Shown one piece after another: positions 55,529-63,701 of a stretch of DNA of 64,000 nucleotides. Under the pieces are notes generated by a model, which saw nothing but the letters and a program-made list of their open reading frames with translations, was not told the origin of the DNA and did not search any database. Source of the DNA: Xanthomonas sp. GPE 39 (GTDB lineage Bacteria; Pseudomonadota; Gammaproteobacteria; Xanthomonadales; Xanthomonadaceae). Position numbers and translations under genes: made by a program. Position 1 is the first letter of the stretch; every line of letters begins with the position of its first letter. The DNA lies in assembly GCF_000963005.1 (NCBI RefSeq), contig NZ_JZHZ01000007.1, positions 910,025 through 974,024 of the forward strand, written 5' to 3'.

Positions 55529-55792
55529 TCAGGGCGCCGGCCCCTCCGGCAGGGCGACGGAAATATCCAGGACGTCGTGTTCGCCGTCCTTGACCAGATC
55601 CACCTTGACCGCGTCGGCGTCGATATTCACGTACTTCTTGATCACTTCCAGCAACTCGCGTTGCAACAGCGGCAGATAGTCCGGGCCGCCGCGTTGGTTG
55701 CGTTCCTGGGCGATGATGATCTGCAGGCGGTTCTTCGCGGTCTCGGCGGTGTTCTTTTTAGCCTTGAGAAAATCGAGTAGTCCCATGCTCAT
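55529..55792 (-). CDS. minE: Cell division topological specificity factor MinE
   Basis: 87 residues that stimulate MinD ATPase and set Min oscillation. [20 protein letters not shown] is the membrane and MinD-contact helix; [12 protein letters not shown] and [20 protein letters not shown] belong to the anti-MinCD and dimerisation regions. Its ATG (55792) overlaps the TGA of minD by ATGA, coupling translation. It is the last gene of the minCDE operon. Confidence 0.97.
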   Translation of the reverse strand: MSMGLLDFLKAKKNTAETAKNRLQIIIAQERNQRGGPDYLPLLQRELLEVIKKYVNIDADAVKVDLVKDGEHDVLDISVALPEGPAP

Positions 55793-56598
55793 CCTCCGAA
55801 CAGCTTGTTGAAGAAGCCCTTCTTCTCCACGGAGATGAAACGCATCGGACGTTCTTCGCCGAGAATCCGCGCGACCGCGTCGTCGTAGGCCTGTCCGGCC
55901 GGGGACTCGCCATCCAGGATCACCGGCTCGCCCTTGTTGGAGGCGTTGAGCACGTCGCCGGACTCGGGGATCACGCCGATCGCCTTCAATCCCAGGACCT
56001 CCTGCACATCGGTGATGCTGAGCATTTCTCCGCCCTGCACCCGTGTGGGGCTGTAGCGGGTCAGCAACAAGAACGCAGGCAGGCTCTTGCCGCTCTCGGC
56101 CTTGTGGGTCTTGGAGTCGAGCAGGCCCAGGATACGGTCGGAGTCGCGCACCGACGACACCTCAGGATTGACCACCACCACCGCGCGGTCGGCGAAATAC
56201 ATCGCCAGGAACGCGCCTTTCTCGATTCCGGCGGGCGAGTCGCAGACGATGTAGTCGAAGCCGTCGGCGGCCAGATCCTTGAGCACCTTCTCCACGCCGT
56301 CCTGGGTCAGCGCATCCTTGTCGCGGGTCTGCGAAGCCGCCAGCACGAACAAGTTGTCGAAGCGCTTGTCCTTGATCAGTGCCTGCTTCAACGTGGCCTC
56401 GTTGTGCACCACGTTGACGAAGTCGTACACCACGCGACGCTCGCAGCCCATGATCAGGTCGAGGTTGCGCAAGCCCACGTCGAAGTCGATCACGGCGACT
56501 TTCTTGCCGCGCCGCGCAAGTCCGCACGCCAGACTGGCGCTGGTGGTGGTCTTGCCGACGCCGCCCTTGCCGGAGGTGACTACGATAATTTCAGCCAA
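55789..56598 (-). CDS. minD: Septum site-determining ATPase MinD
   Basis: 269-residue membrane-associated ATPase that recruits MinC and is released by MinE. The deviant Walker A is [11 protein letters not shown] with Lys11 and Lys16; switch I/II regions are [11 protein letters not shown] and [13 protein letters not shown]. The C-terminal amphipathic membrane-targeting helix ends [11 protein letters not shown]. It begins 37 bases after minC and overlaps minE. Sequence is typical of proteobacterial MinD with no anomalies. Confidence 0.98.
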   Translation of the reverse strand: MAEIIVVTSGKGGVGKTTTSASLACGLARRGKKVAVIDFDVGLRNLDLIMGCERRVVYDFVNVVHNEATLKQALIKDKRFDNLFVLAASQTRDKDALTQDGVEKVLKDLAADGFDYIVCDSPAGIEKGAFLAMYFADRAVVVVNPEVSSVRDSDRILGLLDSKTHKAESGKSLPAFLLLTRYSPTRVQGGEMLSITDVQEVLGLKAIGVIPESGDVLNASNKGEPVILDGESPAGQAYDDAVARILGEERPMRFISVEKKGFFNKLFGG

Positions 56599-56634
56599 AG
56601 GAATGTCTCCTGATATGTGCGTTGTAGGGCCGCG

Positions 56635-57387
56635 TCAATCTTGCGCGGCAATTTTGATTTCGTCCTGTTCCAGCCAGACCTGTACGGCTTTGCCGCGCAG
56701 TTCCTTGGGAACATCGTCCAGTACCTTGTAATTGCCCGCAATGGCGACCAGTTCGGCGCGGAAATCGCGGCAGAAGATCCGAGCCTCGGTGTTGCCTTGC
56801 GCGCCCGCAAGTGCGCGGCCGCGCAGGCTGCCATAGATGTGGATGCTGCCATCGGAGATCACCTCGGCGCCCGCACCGACCGTCGCCATCACGGTCAGAT
56901 CGCAATTCTCCGCATAGAGCTGCTGGCCCGAACGCACGGCCGTCTTCTGCATGCGCCCTGGTTGTGCTCGCGCCACCGGTGCGGGCGGTGGAGGCGGCGG
57001 TGAGACCGGCGCTGCGGCGACGGCAGGCGGACCGCCGTCGATGCGCTCGTATTGCGCCCGGAATTTGGCCAGCAGCGGCAGGCTTAACGCCTCCGATAGC
57101 GCTTCGATCTCGCGGGTGCCGTAGGCCAGCGCTACCGGCAACACGCCGGCCTCGCGTAGCCCGTCCAGCAGCGCTTGCGCGGTGGCCACGTCTGGCGCTT
57201 GGGCCAGTCCGCCGAAATCGATGATGACGGCGGCGCGGCCGAACAGTTTGGGTGCGCGCTGCACCCGTTCGCGCATTTCTTGGCTCAGGCGCATCACGTC
57301 CAACGTGCGCACGCGCAGGTTGGCGATACCGACCTGGCCAATTTTGAGTTCGCCGGCCTGCTCGAAATCCGGATTCACCGACGACAT
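56635..57387 (-). CDS. minC: Septum site-determining protein MinC
   Basis: 250 residues inhibiting FtsZ ring assembly away from mid-cell. The N-terminal domain (about 1-110; QVGIANLRVRTLDVM, AVIIDFGGLAQAP) contacts FtsZ. A Pro/Ala linker follows (AAPVSPPPPPPAPVARA). The C-terminal beta-helix includes AEVISDGSIHIYGSLRGRAL and NTEARIFCRDFRAEL and binds MinD. The ATG at 57387 starts MSSVNPDFEQ; the longer frame is excluded by the adjacent GNAT stop, two bases upstream. It begins the Min block of a GNAT-minCDE operon. Confidence 0.95.
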   Translation of the reverse strand: MSSVNPDFEQAGELKIGQVGIANLRVRTLDVMRLSQEMRERVQRAPKLFGRAAVIIDFGGLAQAPDVATAQALLDGLREAGVLPVALAYGTREIEALSEALSLPLLAKFRAQYERIDGGPPAVAAAPVSPPPPPPAPVARAQPGRMQKTAVRSGQQLYAENCDLTVMATVGAGAEVISDGSIHIYGSLRGRALAGAQGNTEARIFCRDFRAELVAIAGNYKVLDDVPKELRGKAVQVWLEQDEIKIAAQD

Positions 57388-57389
57388 GC

Positions 57390-57983
57390 TCAGCTTCCCG
57401 TCGGGCGTTGTGCCCGCTGCAGGCGGTGAGCGTGGCCGGCCCAGGGGAGTTCGGGCAGCGTTTCGCCATAGGTCTCGCGGACCCAGGTGTAGCTGCACAG
57501 GTCCTTCAATAGCATGCTTGTACGCACCTCCACTTCGTTCATGGTGTTTTGGCCGACTTCGCGAAAACCGAAGCTGCCATGGAATAGCAGCGCCGCATCG
57601 GCGCCGTGGTCGAGGAAAACCTCGCATGCCAATTGCGGGTAGCGCAATTCGGCGTAGCTCTGTACGTCGGCATAGAACGCCCGGCCGACGCCGCCGCCGC
57701 GGCGGCGGCTGGCCACCACGATGCGGTCGATATAGAAAAAGCGCTGGTGGCGTTCGCGGAACCAGGCGAAATTGCTGCTGTCGTGGTCGCTATCGCTGCC
57801 GAAGCCGACCAGAAAACCGGCCAGGTTGCCGTCGTGCTCGGCGATGCGGAAGTATTCGGCAGTGTCGTAGAAGTGACGCAGCTTGGTCGAATCCAGGGGC
57901 AGAATCGCCAGTCCGGCGTTGTTGTTCAGGGCCAGGACGGAATCGAGCTCGTGCTCGCGCACGTCGCGGATGACGATCGACAT
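57390..57983 (-). CDS. GNAT family acetyltransferase upstream of minC
   Basis: 197 residues starting at ATG 57983 (MSIVIRDVREHELDS). The GNAT core shows GNLAGFLVGFGSDSDHD, FFYIDRIVVASRRRGGGVGR with the acetyl-CoA loop R-R-G-G-G-V-G-R, and LFHGSFGFREVG. Substrate not predictable. The stop TGA lies two bases before the minC ATG, so translation is coupled. A much longer frame to 58892 is an artefact opposite the kinase gene. Its co-operonic position with min genes is unusual compared with E. coli but is often seen in Xanthomonas. Confidence 0.88.
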   Translation of the reverse strand: MSIVIRDVREHELDSVLALNNNAGLAILPLDSTKLRHFYDTAEYFRIAEHDGNLAGFLVGFGSDSDHDSSNFAWFRERHQRFFYIDRIVVASRRRGGGVGRAFYADVQSYAELRYPQLACEVFLDHGADAALLFHGSFGFREVGQNTMNEVEVRTSMLLKDLCSYTWVRETYGETLPELPWAGHAHRLQRAQRPTGS

Positions 57984-58124
57984 TGGGACTCCGTTGCGGA
58001 TACGCGGGCGGCCCGTGCAGGTCGCCAGCGCGTGAGTATCGCACGCGCGAACCGATGCGGCGAGCCGCGAGGGCATGACTTCCGTGGGAGTGCAATGCGT
58101 GCCGTTCATTCCTAAGATGCGTAG

Positions 58125-59324
58125 ATGTTGGGAAACCTCAGTCATACCCGCGTCTTGCGCTATGCAGGCCTGTTCACCTGGGCCATCATCGCCATGCCGC
58201 TGGTCTACAGCTATCTGGTGCCGATCAAAGATGGGGTCCAGCCGGCCGTTCACGAGGCGCGCTGGGTGTTCGCGGCTTACCTCGGGTTCGGGATCAGCTA
58301 TTTCTGGCTCACCCGCGGGCTGAGCAGCGGCGGGTACAGTCGCTGGTATGACCGGTTGATCCTGCTGCTGTTGACCGGTTTCGCGCTTGCCGTGAGCTAC
58401 TTCAACGGCTCGGGCCTGGGCAGCATCCTGATGATGGTCACCGCCGGGGTGATCCCGTGGATGTTGCCGGCGCGCATCGGTGTGGTCTGGCTGCTGTTGA
58501 GTCAGTTGGCGGTGTTGCCGGTGTACCACTTGATCATGCAGTTCCCGCTGTTCGACTCGCTGATGCAGTCGCTGTTGTACGGCGGTTTTTGTATGTTCAT
58601 TTTTGTCACTGGCTTGGTCGCGCGGCAGCAGACCCAGGCGCGTGAGGAGCAGCGTCAGCTCAACGCCGAACTGCGTGCGACCCGCGCGCTGCTGGCCGAA
58701 AGCGCCCGTATCAACGAGCGCACCCGCATCTCCCGCGAGCTGCACGATCTGCTCGGTCACCACTTGACCGCGCTGAGCCTGAATCTGGAGGTGGCCGGTC
58801 ACATCACCGAGGGGCGTGCCCAGGAACATGTGCAACAGGCGCACACTCTGGCCAAGCTGCTGTTGACCGACGTGCGCGAGGCGGTCAGCCAACTGCGCGA
58901 CAGTGGTGCGATCGATCTGGCCGCAGCGTTGCGGCCGTTGGCGGAGCGGTTGCCGGCGCTACAGATTCACCTGCAGGTGCAAGAGCCGTTAACGGTGGAG
59001 GATCCCGAGCGCGCGCACGTTCTGTTGCGTTGTACTCAGGAGATCATCACCAATGCGGTGCGCCACGCGCGGGCCCATAACCTGTGGATTCAGGTGCGTC
59101 GCGATGGCCCGCATGTGGTCATCCATGCCCATGACGATGGACGCGGTTGCCAGACGTTGTTGCCCGGTAATGGCTTGCGCGGCATGCGCGAACGCTTGAG
59201 CCAGTACGGCGGCGACTTGGATATCGAGACGTCCTCGGGCGCGGGTTTCCGCTTGCGTGCCGTGGTTCCGGTGGGTGTCACGCTCGCGCTGCTGTTGCCC
59301 GTGGTTCTGCCAGGAGTGTTGTGA
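58125..59324 (+). CDS. DesK-like sensor histidine kinase (HisKA_3)
   Basis: 399 residues. Five or six predicted membrane helices fill the first 165 residues, including a Trp/Tyr-rich segment (WAIIAMPLVYSYLV). A coiled linker (REEQRQLNAELRATRALL) leads to the HisKA_3 phosphoacceptor in RISRELHDLLGHHLTALSL. The HATPase part has CTQEIITNAVRHARA, DDGRGC and GLRGMRERLSQYGG. The architecture is that of DesK/LiaS kinases that sense membrane state. The last residues form a hydrophobic tail (GVTLALLLPVVLPGVL), an odd feature that may insert in the membrane. It is divergent from the GNAT-min operon and coupled to the LuxR-type regulator. Confidence 0.88.
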   Translation: MLGNLSHTRVLRYAGLFTWAIIAMPLVYSYLVPIKDGVQPAVHEARWVFAAYLGFGISYFWLTRGLSSGGYSRWYDRLILLLLTGFALAVSYFNGSGLGSILMMVTAGVIPWMLPARIGVVWLLLSQLAVLPVYHLIMQFPLFDSLMQSLLYGGFCMFIFVTGLVARQQTQAREEQRQLNAELRATRALLAESARINERTRISRELHDLLGHHLTALSLNLEVAGHITEGRAQEHVQQAHTLAKLLLTDVREAVSQLRDSGAIDLAAALRPLAERLPALQIHLQVQEPLTVEDPERAHVLLRCTQEIITNAVRHARAHNLWIQVRRDGPHVVIHAHDDGRGCQTLLPGNGLRGMRERLSQYGGDLDIETSSGAGFRLRAVVPVGVTLALLLPVVLPGVL

Positions 59325-59965
59325 TGATTCGTGTGTGTCTGGTCGATGATCAAACCCTCGTGCGGCAGGGGATCCGCTCGCTGCTCGCGCTCGATGGCGG
59401 CATTGAGGTTGTGGCCGAGGCCGGGGACGGTCGTCAGGCGGTGGATCTGATTCCGCAGGTCAGTCCCGATGTGGTGCTGATGGATATGCGCATGCCGGCG
59501 ATGTCCGGGCTGGAGGCGCTGCAGTTGCTGTCGCGTGCCGGGGCGCTGCCGCCGACCATTATTTTGACCACCTTCGACGACGATCAGTTGGTGCTGGCTG
59601 GGCTGAAGGCCGGTGCCAAGGGCTATTTGCTCAAAGATGTCTCGCTGGAGCAACTGGTCGGCGCGATCCGCACCGTGGCCGCTGGCGGATCGTTGGTGCA
59701 GCCGGTGGTGACTCAGCGCCTGCTGTCTGGCTTGGAGCACATGCGCAATGACTTCGTGAGCCTGGATCGTCCGGACCCACTGACCGACCGCGAGACCGAG
59801 ATCCTGCGGTTGATGGCCAGCGGATTCTCCAACAAGGAGATCGCCAATTCATTGGGCGTGGCCGAAGGCACGATCAAAAACCATGTCTCTAACATTCTCT
59901 CCAAGCTCGGCGTGCGCGATCGCACCCGGGCCGTGCTGAAAGCGTTCGAGTTGCAGTTGGTCTGA
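59324..59965 (+). CDS. NarL/DesR-type LuxR response regulator
   Basis: 213 residues. Receiver domain with VCLVDDQTLVRQG, phosphoacceptor Asp54 in VVLMDMRMPAMSG, TTFDDDQL and the Lys in YLLKDVSLEQLVGAI. The LuxR helix-turn-helix is LTDRETEILRLMASGFSN, KEIANSLGVAEGTIKNHV. The ATG at 59324 overlaps the kinase TGA (TGATG); a GTG at 59321 is possible. It likely controls membrane-lipid or stress genes, judging from the partner kinase type. Targets are not visible. Confidence 0.93.
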   Translation: MIRVCLVDDQTLVRQGIRSLLALDGGIEVVAEAGDGRQAVDLIPQVSPDVVLMDMRMPAMSGLEALQLLSRAGALPPTIILTTFDDDQLVLAGLKAGAKGYLLKDVSLEQLVGAIRTVAAGGSLVQPVVTQRLLSGLEHMRNDFVSLDRPDPLTDRETEILRLMASGFSNKEIANSLGVAEGTIKNHVSNILSKLGVRDRTRAVLKAFELQLV

Positions 59966-60359
59966 GCGCTGTTAAGGCGAACGGGTGCCGATATGTCGGG
60001 TTCAGGTGTGTCGGCGGGGCGTCCTCACGCTGCCGTTTTCAGTCCTTGTCCAGTGGATTGGTCTGTCGTGAGAGCGTTGATCTTGTCGGCATTGGGGCAT
60101 GCGGCCACGTTGTCAGTGCCTGGCTTTACGTGCCGCTGCGCGTCACTGCCCAGCGCCGCGTCGGTTGCACTGGTCTTGTCACGCGTGCCAGTGCCATACG
60201 CGTCGCTGCGTGCCAGCGCCGAGGGGCGGCTGCGGCAGTGGATGGCGTGTCATTCCGTGATGGGCTGACCACGGGGAGAGCGAAGCCTGCTAGGATAAGA
60301 GCTTCGCTTCATCAACCCGCATCAACCTGGCCGTGGGATCGGCCCCGGAGACCTGCTGA
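59966..60359. other. Non-coding region before the SRPBCC protein gene
   Basis: About 390 bases. Frames such as 59993-60268 show no protein character. Near the end, CTAGGATAAGAG around 60290-60300 could include a -10 for the next gene, and GGAG at about 60347 is its likely ribosome binding site. Otherwise I see nothing to report. Confidence 0.4.
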
Positions 60360-61544
60360 ATGACCCGTATTATCGAATTCTTGATCGCCCTGGGGATCGT
60401 GGCTGGCCTGTTCGTTATCCTTGGCTTGATGCTGCCTTCGGAGCGTCACATGTCCGAAAGCGTCGAGACCAATCGGCGTATGACCATTGTCTATGACACC
60501 GTGAACAGTCTGCGTCGGTTCAAGGACTGGAATCCTCTGTTGCTGCGTGACCCGCACGTCGATCTGAAGCTGTCCGGCCCGGAATCGGGCGTCGGTGCGC
60601 GTCTGGATTACACCTCCAAGGAGGGATACATCGGCAAGGGAAGCTGGACCATCACCTCGACCGAGAAGGATAAGGACGTCGTCATCGCCATCGATGACGA
60701 GAGCAAGGGCAAGGACAAGACCACGACCTTCAAGCTGGAATCGACCGGCAAGAACGGTCGTAACGTGAAGATTACCCAGGACTACTCGGTGCGGTACGGC
60801 TGGGACCTGCTGGGCCGTTACGCCGGTCTGTATGTGAGTCGTCACGTTGGCGACGATATCAAGCTGGGTCTGTCGCGCCTGACCAACGTGCTGGCCAGCG
60901 TGCCGAACGTGGACTATCGCTCTGAAGACACCCCGCTGACGGATCTGAAGGTCGTTGACGTTCCCGCCGAGGATCTGCTGGTGGTCAACGCGGGCAACAT
61001 CGACCGCGACAACGACTCCATCAAGAAGTCCATCAAGGACAACCAGGAGTGGATCAAGCGCGTGATCGAGGCCAATGGCCTGGAAGCGGCGGGTCCGTTG
61101 CGCATCGTCACCACCGACTTCGGTTCCGAAAAGTACGCTTTCGACGTCGCCCAGCCGGTGCGCAAGCGTGCTGGCGGCGCGTCCAAGTCCGACAAGTCCG
61201 AAGACAAGAAGTCCGAAGACAAAAAGAAGGACGAAGCGAAGAAAGACGATGCGCCCGCCGCGCCGGTCGATGCGACCCCGGTCGCCGCCGTCGGCGACCC
61301 GCTGAAGGTGACCATCCCGCAGGGGGCTCCGGTGACCTATACGCGCACCCAAGCGCACCGCTCCGCGTTCGCCAGCTATGTCGGCCACATGGCCGGCCTG
61401 GATACGGCACGTAATGCGGTTCGTGCCTGGGCTGCGACCAGCGGTTACGAAGTAACCGACCGTCCATACGAAGTCTGGAAGGGTGGTGTGGATAAGGCGT
61501 TCACGCCGGATGGCAGTTACGACATCTACTGGGCAATCAAGTAA
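60360..61544 (+). CDS. SRPBCC/polyketide cyclase-like protein with membrane anchor and GyrI-like tail
   Basis: 394 residues. One N-terminal helix (IIEFLIALGIVAGLFVILGL) anchors it in the inner membrane. Residues about 35-180 have the START/SRPBCC pattern (VNSLRRFKDWNPLLLRDP, KEGYIGKGSWTITSTEKD), a lipid or hydrophobic ligand fold. A later region (KVVDVPAEDLLVV, then APVTYTRTQAHRSAFASYVG, DIYWAIK) is reminiscent of GyrI-like effector-binding domains. Between them lies a Lys/Asp/Ser-rich linker (KSDKSEDKKSEDKKKDEAKK) that looks flexible. Function unknown; periplasmic lipid handling is a possibility. The gene ends just before a perfect terminator. Confidence 0.75.
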   Translation: MTRIIEFLIALGIVAGLFVILGLMLPSERHMSESVETNRRMTIVYDTVNSLRRFKDWNPLLLRDPHVDLKLSGPESGVGARLDYTSKEGYIGKGSWTITSTEKDKDVVIAIDDESKGKDKTTTFKLESTGKNGRNVKITQDYSVRYGWDLLGRYAGLYVSRHVGDDIKLGLSRLTNVLASVPNVDYRSEDTPLTDLKVVDVPAEDLLVVNAGNIDRDNDSIKKSIKDNQEWIKRVIEANGLEAAGPLRIVTTDFGSEKYAFDVAQPVRKRAGGASKSDKSEDKKSEDKKKDEAKKDDAPAAPVDATPVAAVGDPLKVTIPQGAPVTYTRTQAHRSAFASYVGHMAGLDTARNAVRAWAATSGYEVTDRPYEVWKGGVDKAFTPDGSYDIYWAIK

Positions 61545-61574
61545 GTCCCGAACGGATGCAATGAGTGAACCCGG

Positions 61575-61604
61575 AACGCGCCGCATTTTGCGGCGCGTTC
61601 TGTT
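61575..61604 (+). terminator. Rho-independent terminator after the SRPBCC gene
   Basis: AACGCGCCGCA at 61575-61585 and TGCGGCGCGTT at 61589-61599 form a perfect 11-bp stem with a TTT loop, followed by CTGTTT. Confidence 0.8.
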
Positions 61605-61649
61605 TATGGGCTGCTGCAAATGCTTGCTCCAGCCTGGAGGCAAATGTCC

Positions 61650-62021
61650 ATGCTGACTTTCGATCACCGCTCGCGCGGCCCATATTGGCTATCCAGCGTC
61701 GGCGCGCTGTTGGCGGCCGTTGCCATCGGCCTGTCCGCTTACGCCGCACATGCGGTCCTCGCGCCGCTGGCGCAATCGCATCTGCAGACGGCGGCGTTGT
61801 ATGCCTTTGGTCACGGGTTGGCGTTGGCGGCGCTGGGCCGCCGCAGTGGGCGGATGCTCGCGCGTGTCGCGCTCTGCCTGTTACTGCTGGGAACTGTGCT
61901 GTTCTCGGGGAGCTTGGTCGGCAATGCGCTGGCCCAATGGTCGACGCGGTTGGCGCCGATCGGTGGCGTCACCCTGATGCTGGGCTGGCTGCTGTGGGCG
62001 ATGGATGCGCTGCGCCGCTGA
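61650..62021 (+). CDS. DUF423 family membrane protein
   Basis: 123 residues with four predicted membrane helices. The pattern is that of YgdD/DUF423 proteins: LLAAVAIGLSAYAAHAVLAPL (split by the family's GA-x-H turn), LQTAALYAFGHGLALAAL, LLLLGTVLFSGSLVGNALA and APIGGVTLMLGWLLWAMDAL. The internal Gly/His turns are well conserved. GGAGG at 61636-61640 is nine bases before ATG 61650, which settles the start (a Met at 61644 is too close). Function unknown. It is convergent with the VanY-like gene. Confidence 0.88.
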   Translation: MLTFDHRSRGPYWLSSVGALLAAVAIGLSAYAAHAVLAPLAQSHLQTAALYAFGHGLALAALGRRSGRMLARVALCLLLLGTVLFSGSLVGNALAQWSTRLAPIGGVTLMLGWLLWAMDALRR

Positions 62022-62119
62022 GGCGTCTCGGTCTTGTGACCTCGAACATGGCGTCTGTCTTGCCTGAGATGCCACTGCCGTCTAGTGTCCGTTGCGTCGC
62101 AGGGGCGTTGCGCTCTCGC

Positions 62120-62932
62120 TTAGGCGGATGCCGTGTCCTGCCAGCACCAATGCCAGGGTTCGTAGACGATGCCGTGTGGATTATCGCGCGGATAGCTCAT
62201 TCGGTAGCCGAAGGCGCTGGCATGCGCGCGCAGCCAGGCGAAGGCCTGGGTATGTTCGAAGCTTTCCTCGGCTGGTGGTTCGCCCGGTGTACCGATGTCC
62301 AGCGCATGGCCGCTGTGGTGTTCGCTGAAACCGGGAGCGGCGTTGACCGCGAGAATCTCCGTCAGGCTCAGTCCGCGCTCGGCCTTGCGCGCGAAGATGC
62401 CGAGTTGGTAGTCGTGACTGCGATAGCCGGAAATCGCCTCCAGCACCACGCCATCGCGTGCGGCGGCATGGCGCATGGCTCGCCACGCGCGTGCCGCACC
62501 CGCGCTCAGCCAGAGTGGTCGCGCATAGCGGTCGCGGCCAGCGGTGTGCAGGCTACTCGGTTCCGGTTGCAGTGCCAGCCCGGTGCGCTGCGCATAGTCC
62601 TCGGCCGCTAGACCAAGCACGGCCAGACGTTGTTGCAGCGCGGTCAGCGGCAGCCACGCTGTCTCCGCGGTGATCGGCCTGCGCGGTACGGGGTGCGCAT
62701 CGAGACGATCCAGCGCCGCTTCGATGCCGGGCTCGTGCATCAAGCGTGGTACCAGCGCCCGGAGCGCATGTGCGGTTGCCGTCGCCAGATAGCGGCCGTC
62801 GCGCTTGCGTCGCAGCAGCCAGATCGCCTGTGCGAGCTGGCGTGCATCGGCGTTGCCGCGCGCACGCAGCAGCGCGGCCGGCAGCAGTTCGATGGTGTCG
62901 GTGTTGAGCAATAAGGTCGGGGTCGCGCGCAT
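62120..62932 (-). CDS. D-alanyl-D-alanine carboxypeptidase VanY-like (M15B)
   Basis: 270 residues from ATG 62932 (MRATPTLLLNTD); a longer frame to 63031 adds 33 low-quality residues. The M15 zinc peptidase domain is in the second half: SGYRSHDYQ, the zinc triad and catalytic region SEHHSGHALDIG and EPWHWCW. The family trims pentapeptide stems of peptidoglycan at D-Ala-D-Ala. I see no signal peptide, so either a different start is used or it acts on cytoplasmic or recycled muropeptides. The N-terminal 100 residues are helical, of unknown role. Confidence 0.85.
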   Translation of the reverse strand: MRATPTLLLNTDTIELLPAALLRARGNADARQLAQAIWLLRRKRDGRYLATATAHALRALVPRLMHEPGIEAALDRLDAHPVPRRPITAETAWLPLTALQQRLAVLGLAAEDYAQRTGLALQPEPSSLHTAGRDRYARPLWLSAGAARAWRAMRHAAARDGVVLEAISGYRSHDYQLGIFARKAERGLSLTEILAVNAAPGFSEHHSGHALDIGTPGEPPAEESFEHTQAFAWLRAHASAFGYRMSYPRDNPHGIVYEPWHWCWQDTASA

Positions 62933-63074
62933 CGGCACAGAGTAGAGCCAAGCCGTGTGCAGGGCCAGTTGGCGCTGCCGATGGTTCGGTGTTGTCGGTT
63001 GTCGTGGCGCGTTCAGCGGCACGCGTAGCAACCCTTGCTTGCCTCATTGACGCATGTCGCCTGACGCGGACGCA

Positions 63075-63701
63075 TTAGCCGTTGAAGATATGCACCGGCG
63101 TGGCGAAGCCGTCCAGATGATGGGTGCCGGTAGGGATATCGCTGCGATACATGCCAGGCGTCTGCACGATGCAACGCTTGCCCACACGCACGCCTGCGGC
63201 GATGGCGACCTGTCGTCCCAGGGTTGCTTGGCTGCCGATGTTGGCCTCGGCACCGACGAATGCGCCAGGGTCGATCCATACGCCGTTACCGACCTTGACG
63301 CCATGTTCCAGCACTGCCGCTGTGCCGATCCAGCTATTGAAGCCAATGTCACAGTGTGGGCCGACGATCGCGCCGACGCCGATCATGCCGTTTTCGCCGA
63401 TCCTTGCACTGGCGGCCACATACGCGCCAGGGCAGATCAGCGGTGGCATTTTGAAGCTGCGCGCCTTGAGTTCGCCCATCAGTTCTTGGCGGCGCAGATT
63501 GAGGAACTGCGCGTCCCAGGCGACGAAGGCAGTGGCACCGTTGCCAGGCACGGCGCGCAGGGTGTCCAGGTCGAAGCGGTAGTCCTTGCCTTGCGCGATC
63601 TCCACCGGGTGCAGCACGGTGTCCGGTGCCGCCTCGGCCCATGCCGCCAGTGCCCAGCGCAGCAACGCACCGCTGCCGAGCACGTATTTTTCACAGGACA
63701 T
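63075..63701 (-). CDS. NeuD-like sugar O-acyltransferase (left-handed beta-helix)
   Basis: 208 residues. The N-terminal part (MSCEKYVLGSGALLRWALAA) resembles the short nucleotide-binding domain of NeuD/PglD proteins. The C-terminal part is a hexapeptide-repeat beta-helix: CPGAYVAASARIGENGMIG, VGAIVGPHCDIGFNSWIG, EHGVKVGNGVWIDPGAFVG and so on. These proteins acetylate sugars or amino-sugars in polysaccharide or natural-product synthesis. The start ATG 63701 lies inside the 3' end of the neighbouring oxygenase gene (11-base overlap), so they are translationally linked. The acyl acceptor is unknown. Confidence 0.85.
   Translation of the reverse strand: MSCEKYVLGSGALLRWALAAWAEAAPDTVLHPVEIAQGKDYRFDLDTLRAVPGNGATAFVAWDAQFLNLRRQELMGELKARSFKMPPLICPGAYVAASARIGENGMIGVGAIVGPHCDIGFNSWIGTAAVLEHGVKVGNGVWIDPGAFVGAEANIGSQATLGRQVAIAAGVRVGKRCIVQTPGMYRSDIPTGTHHLDGFATPVHIFNG

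Noticed and set aside
57390-58892. 500-codon frame on the minus strand
   Set aside because: Only the C-terminal 197 residues (GNAT) are real; the upstream part is antisense to the DesK-like kinase.
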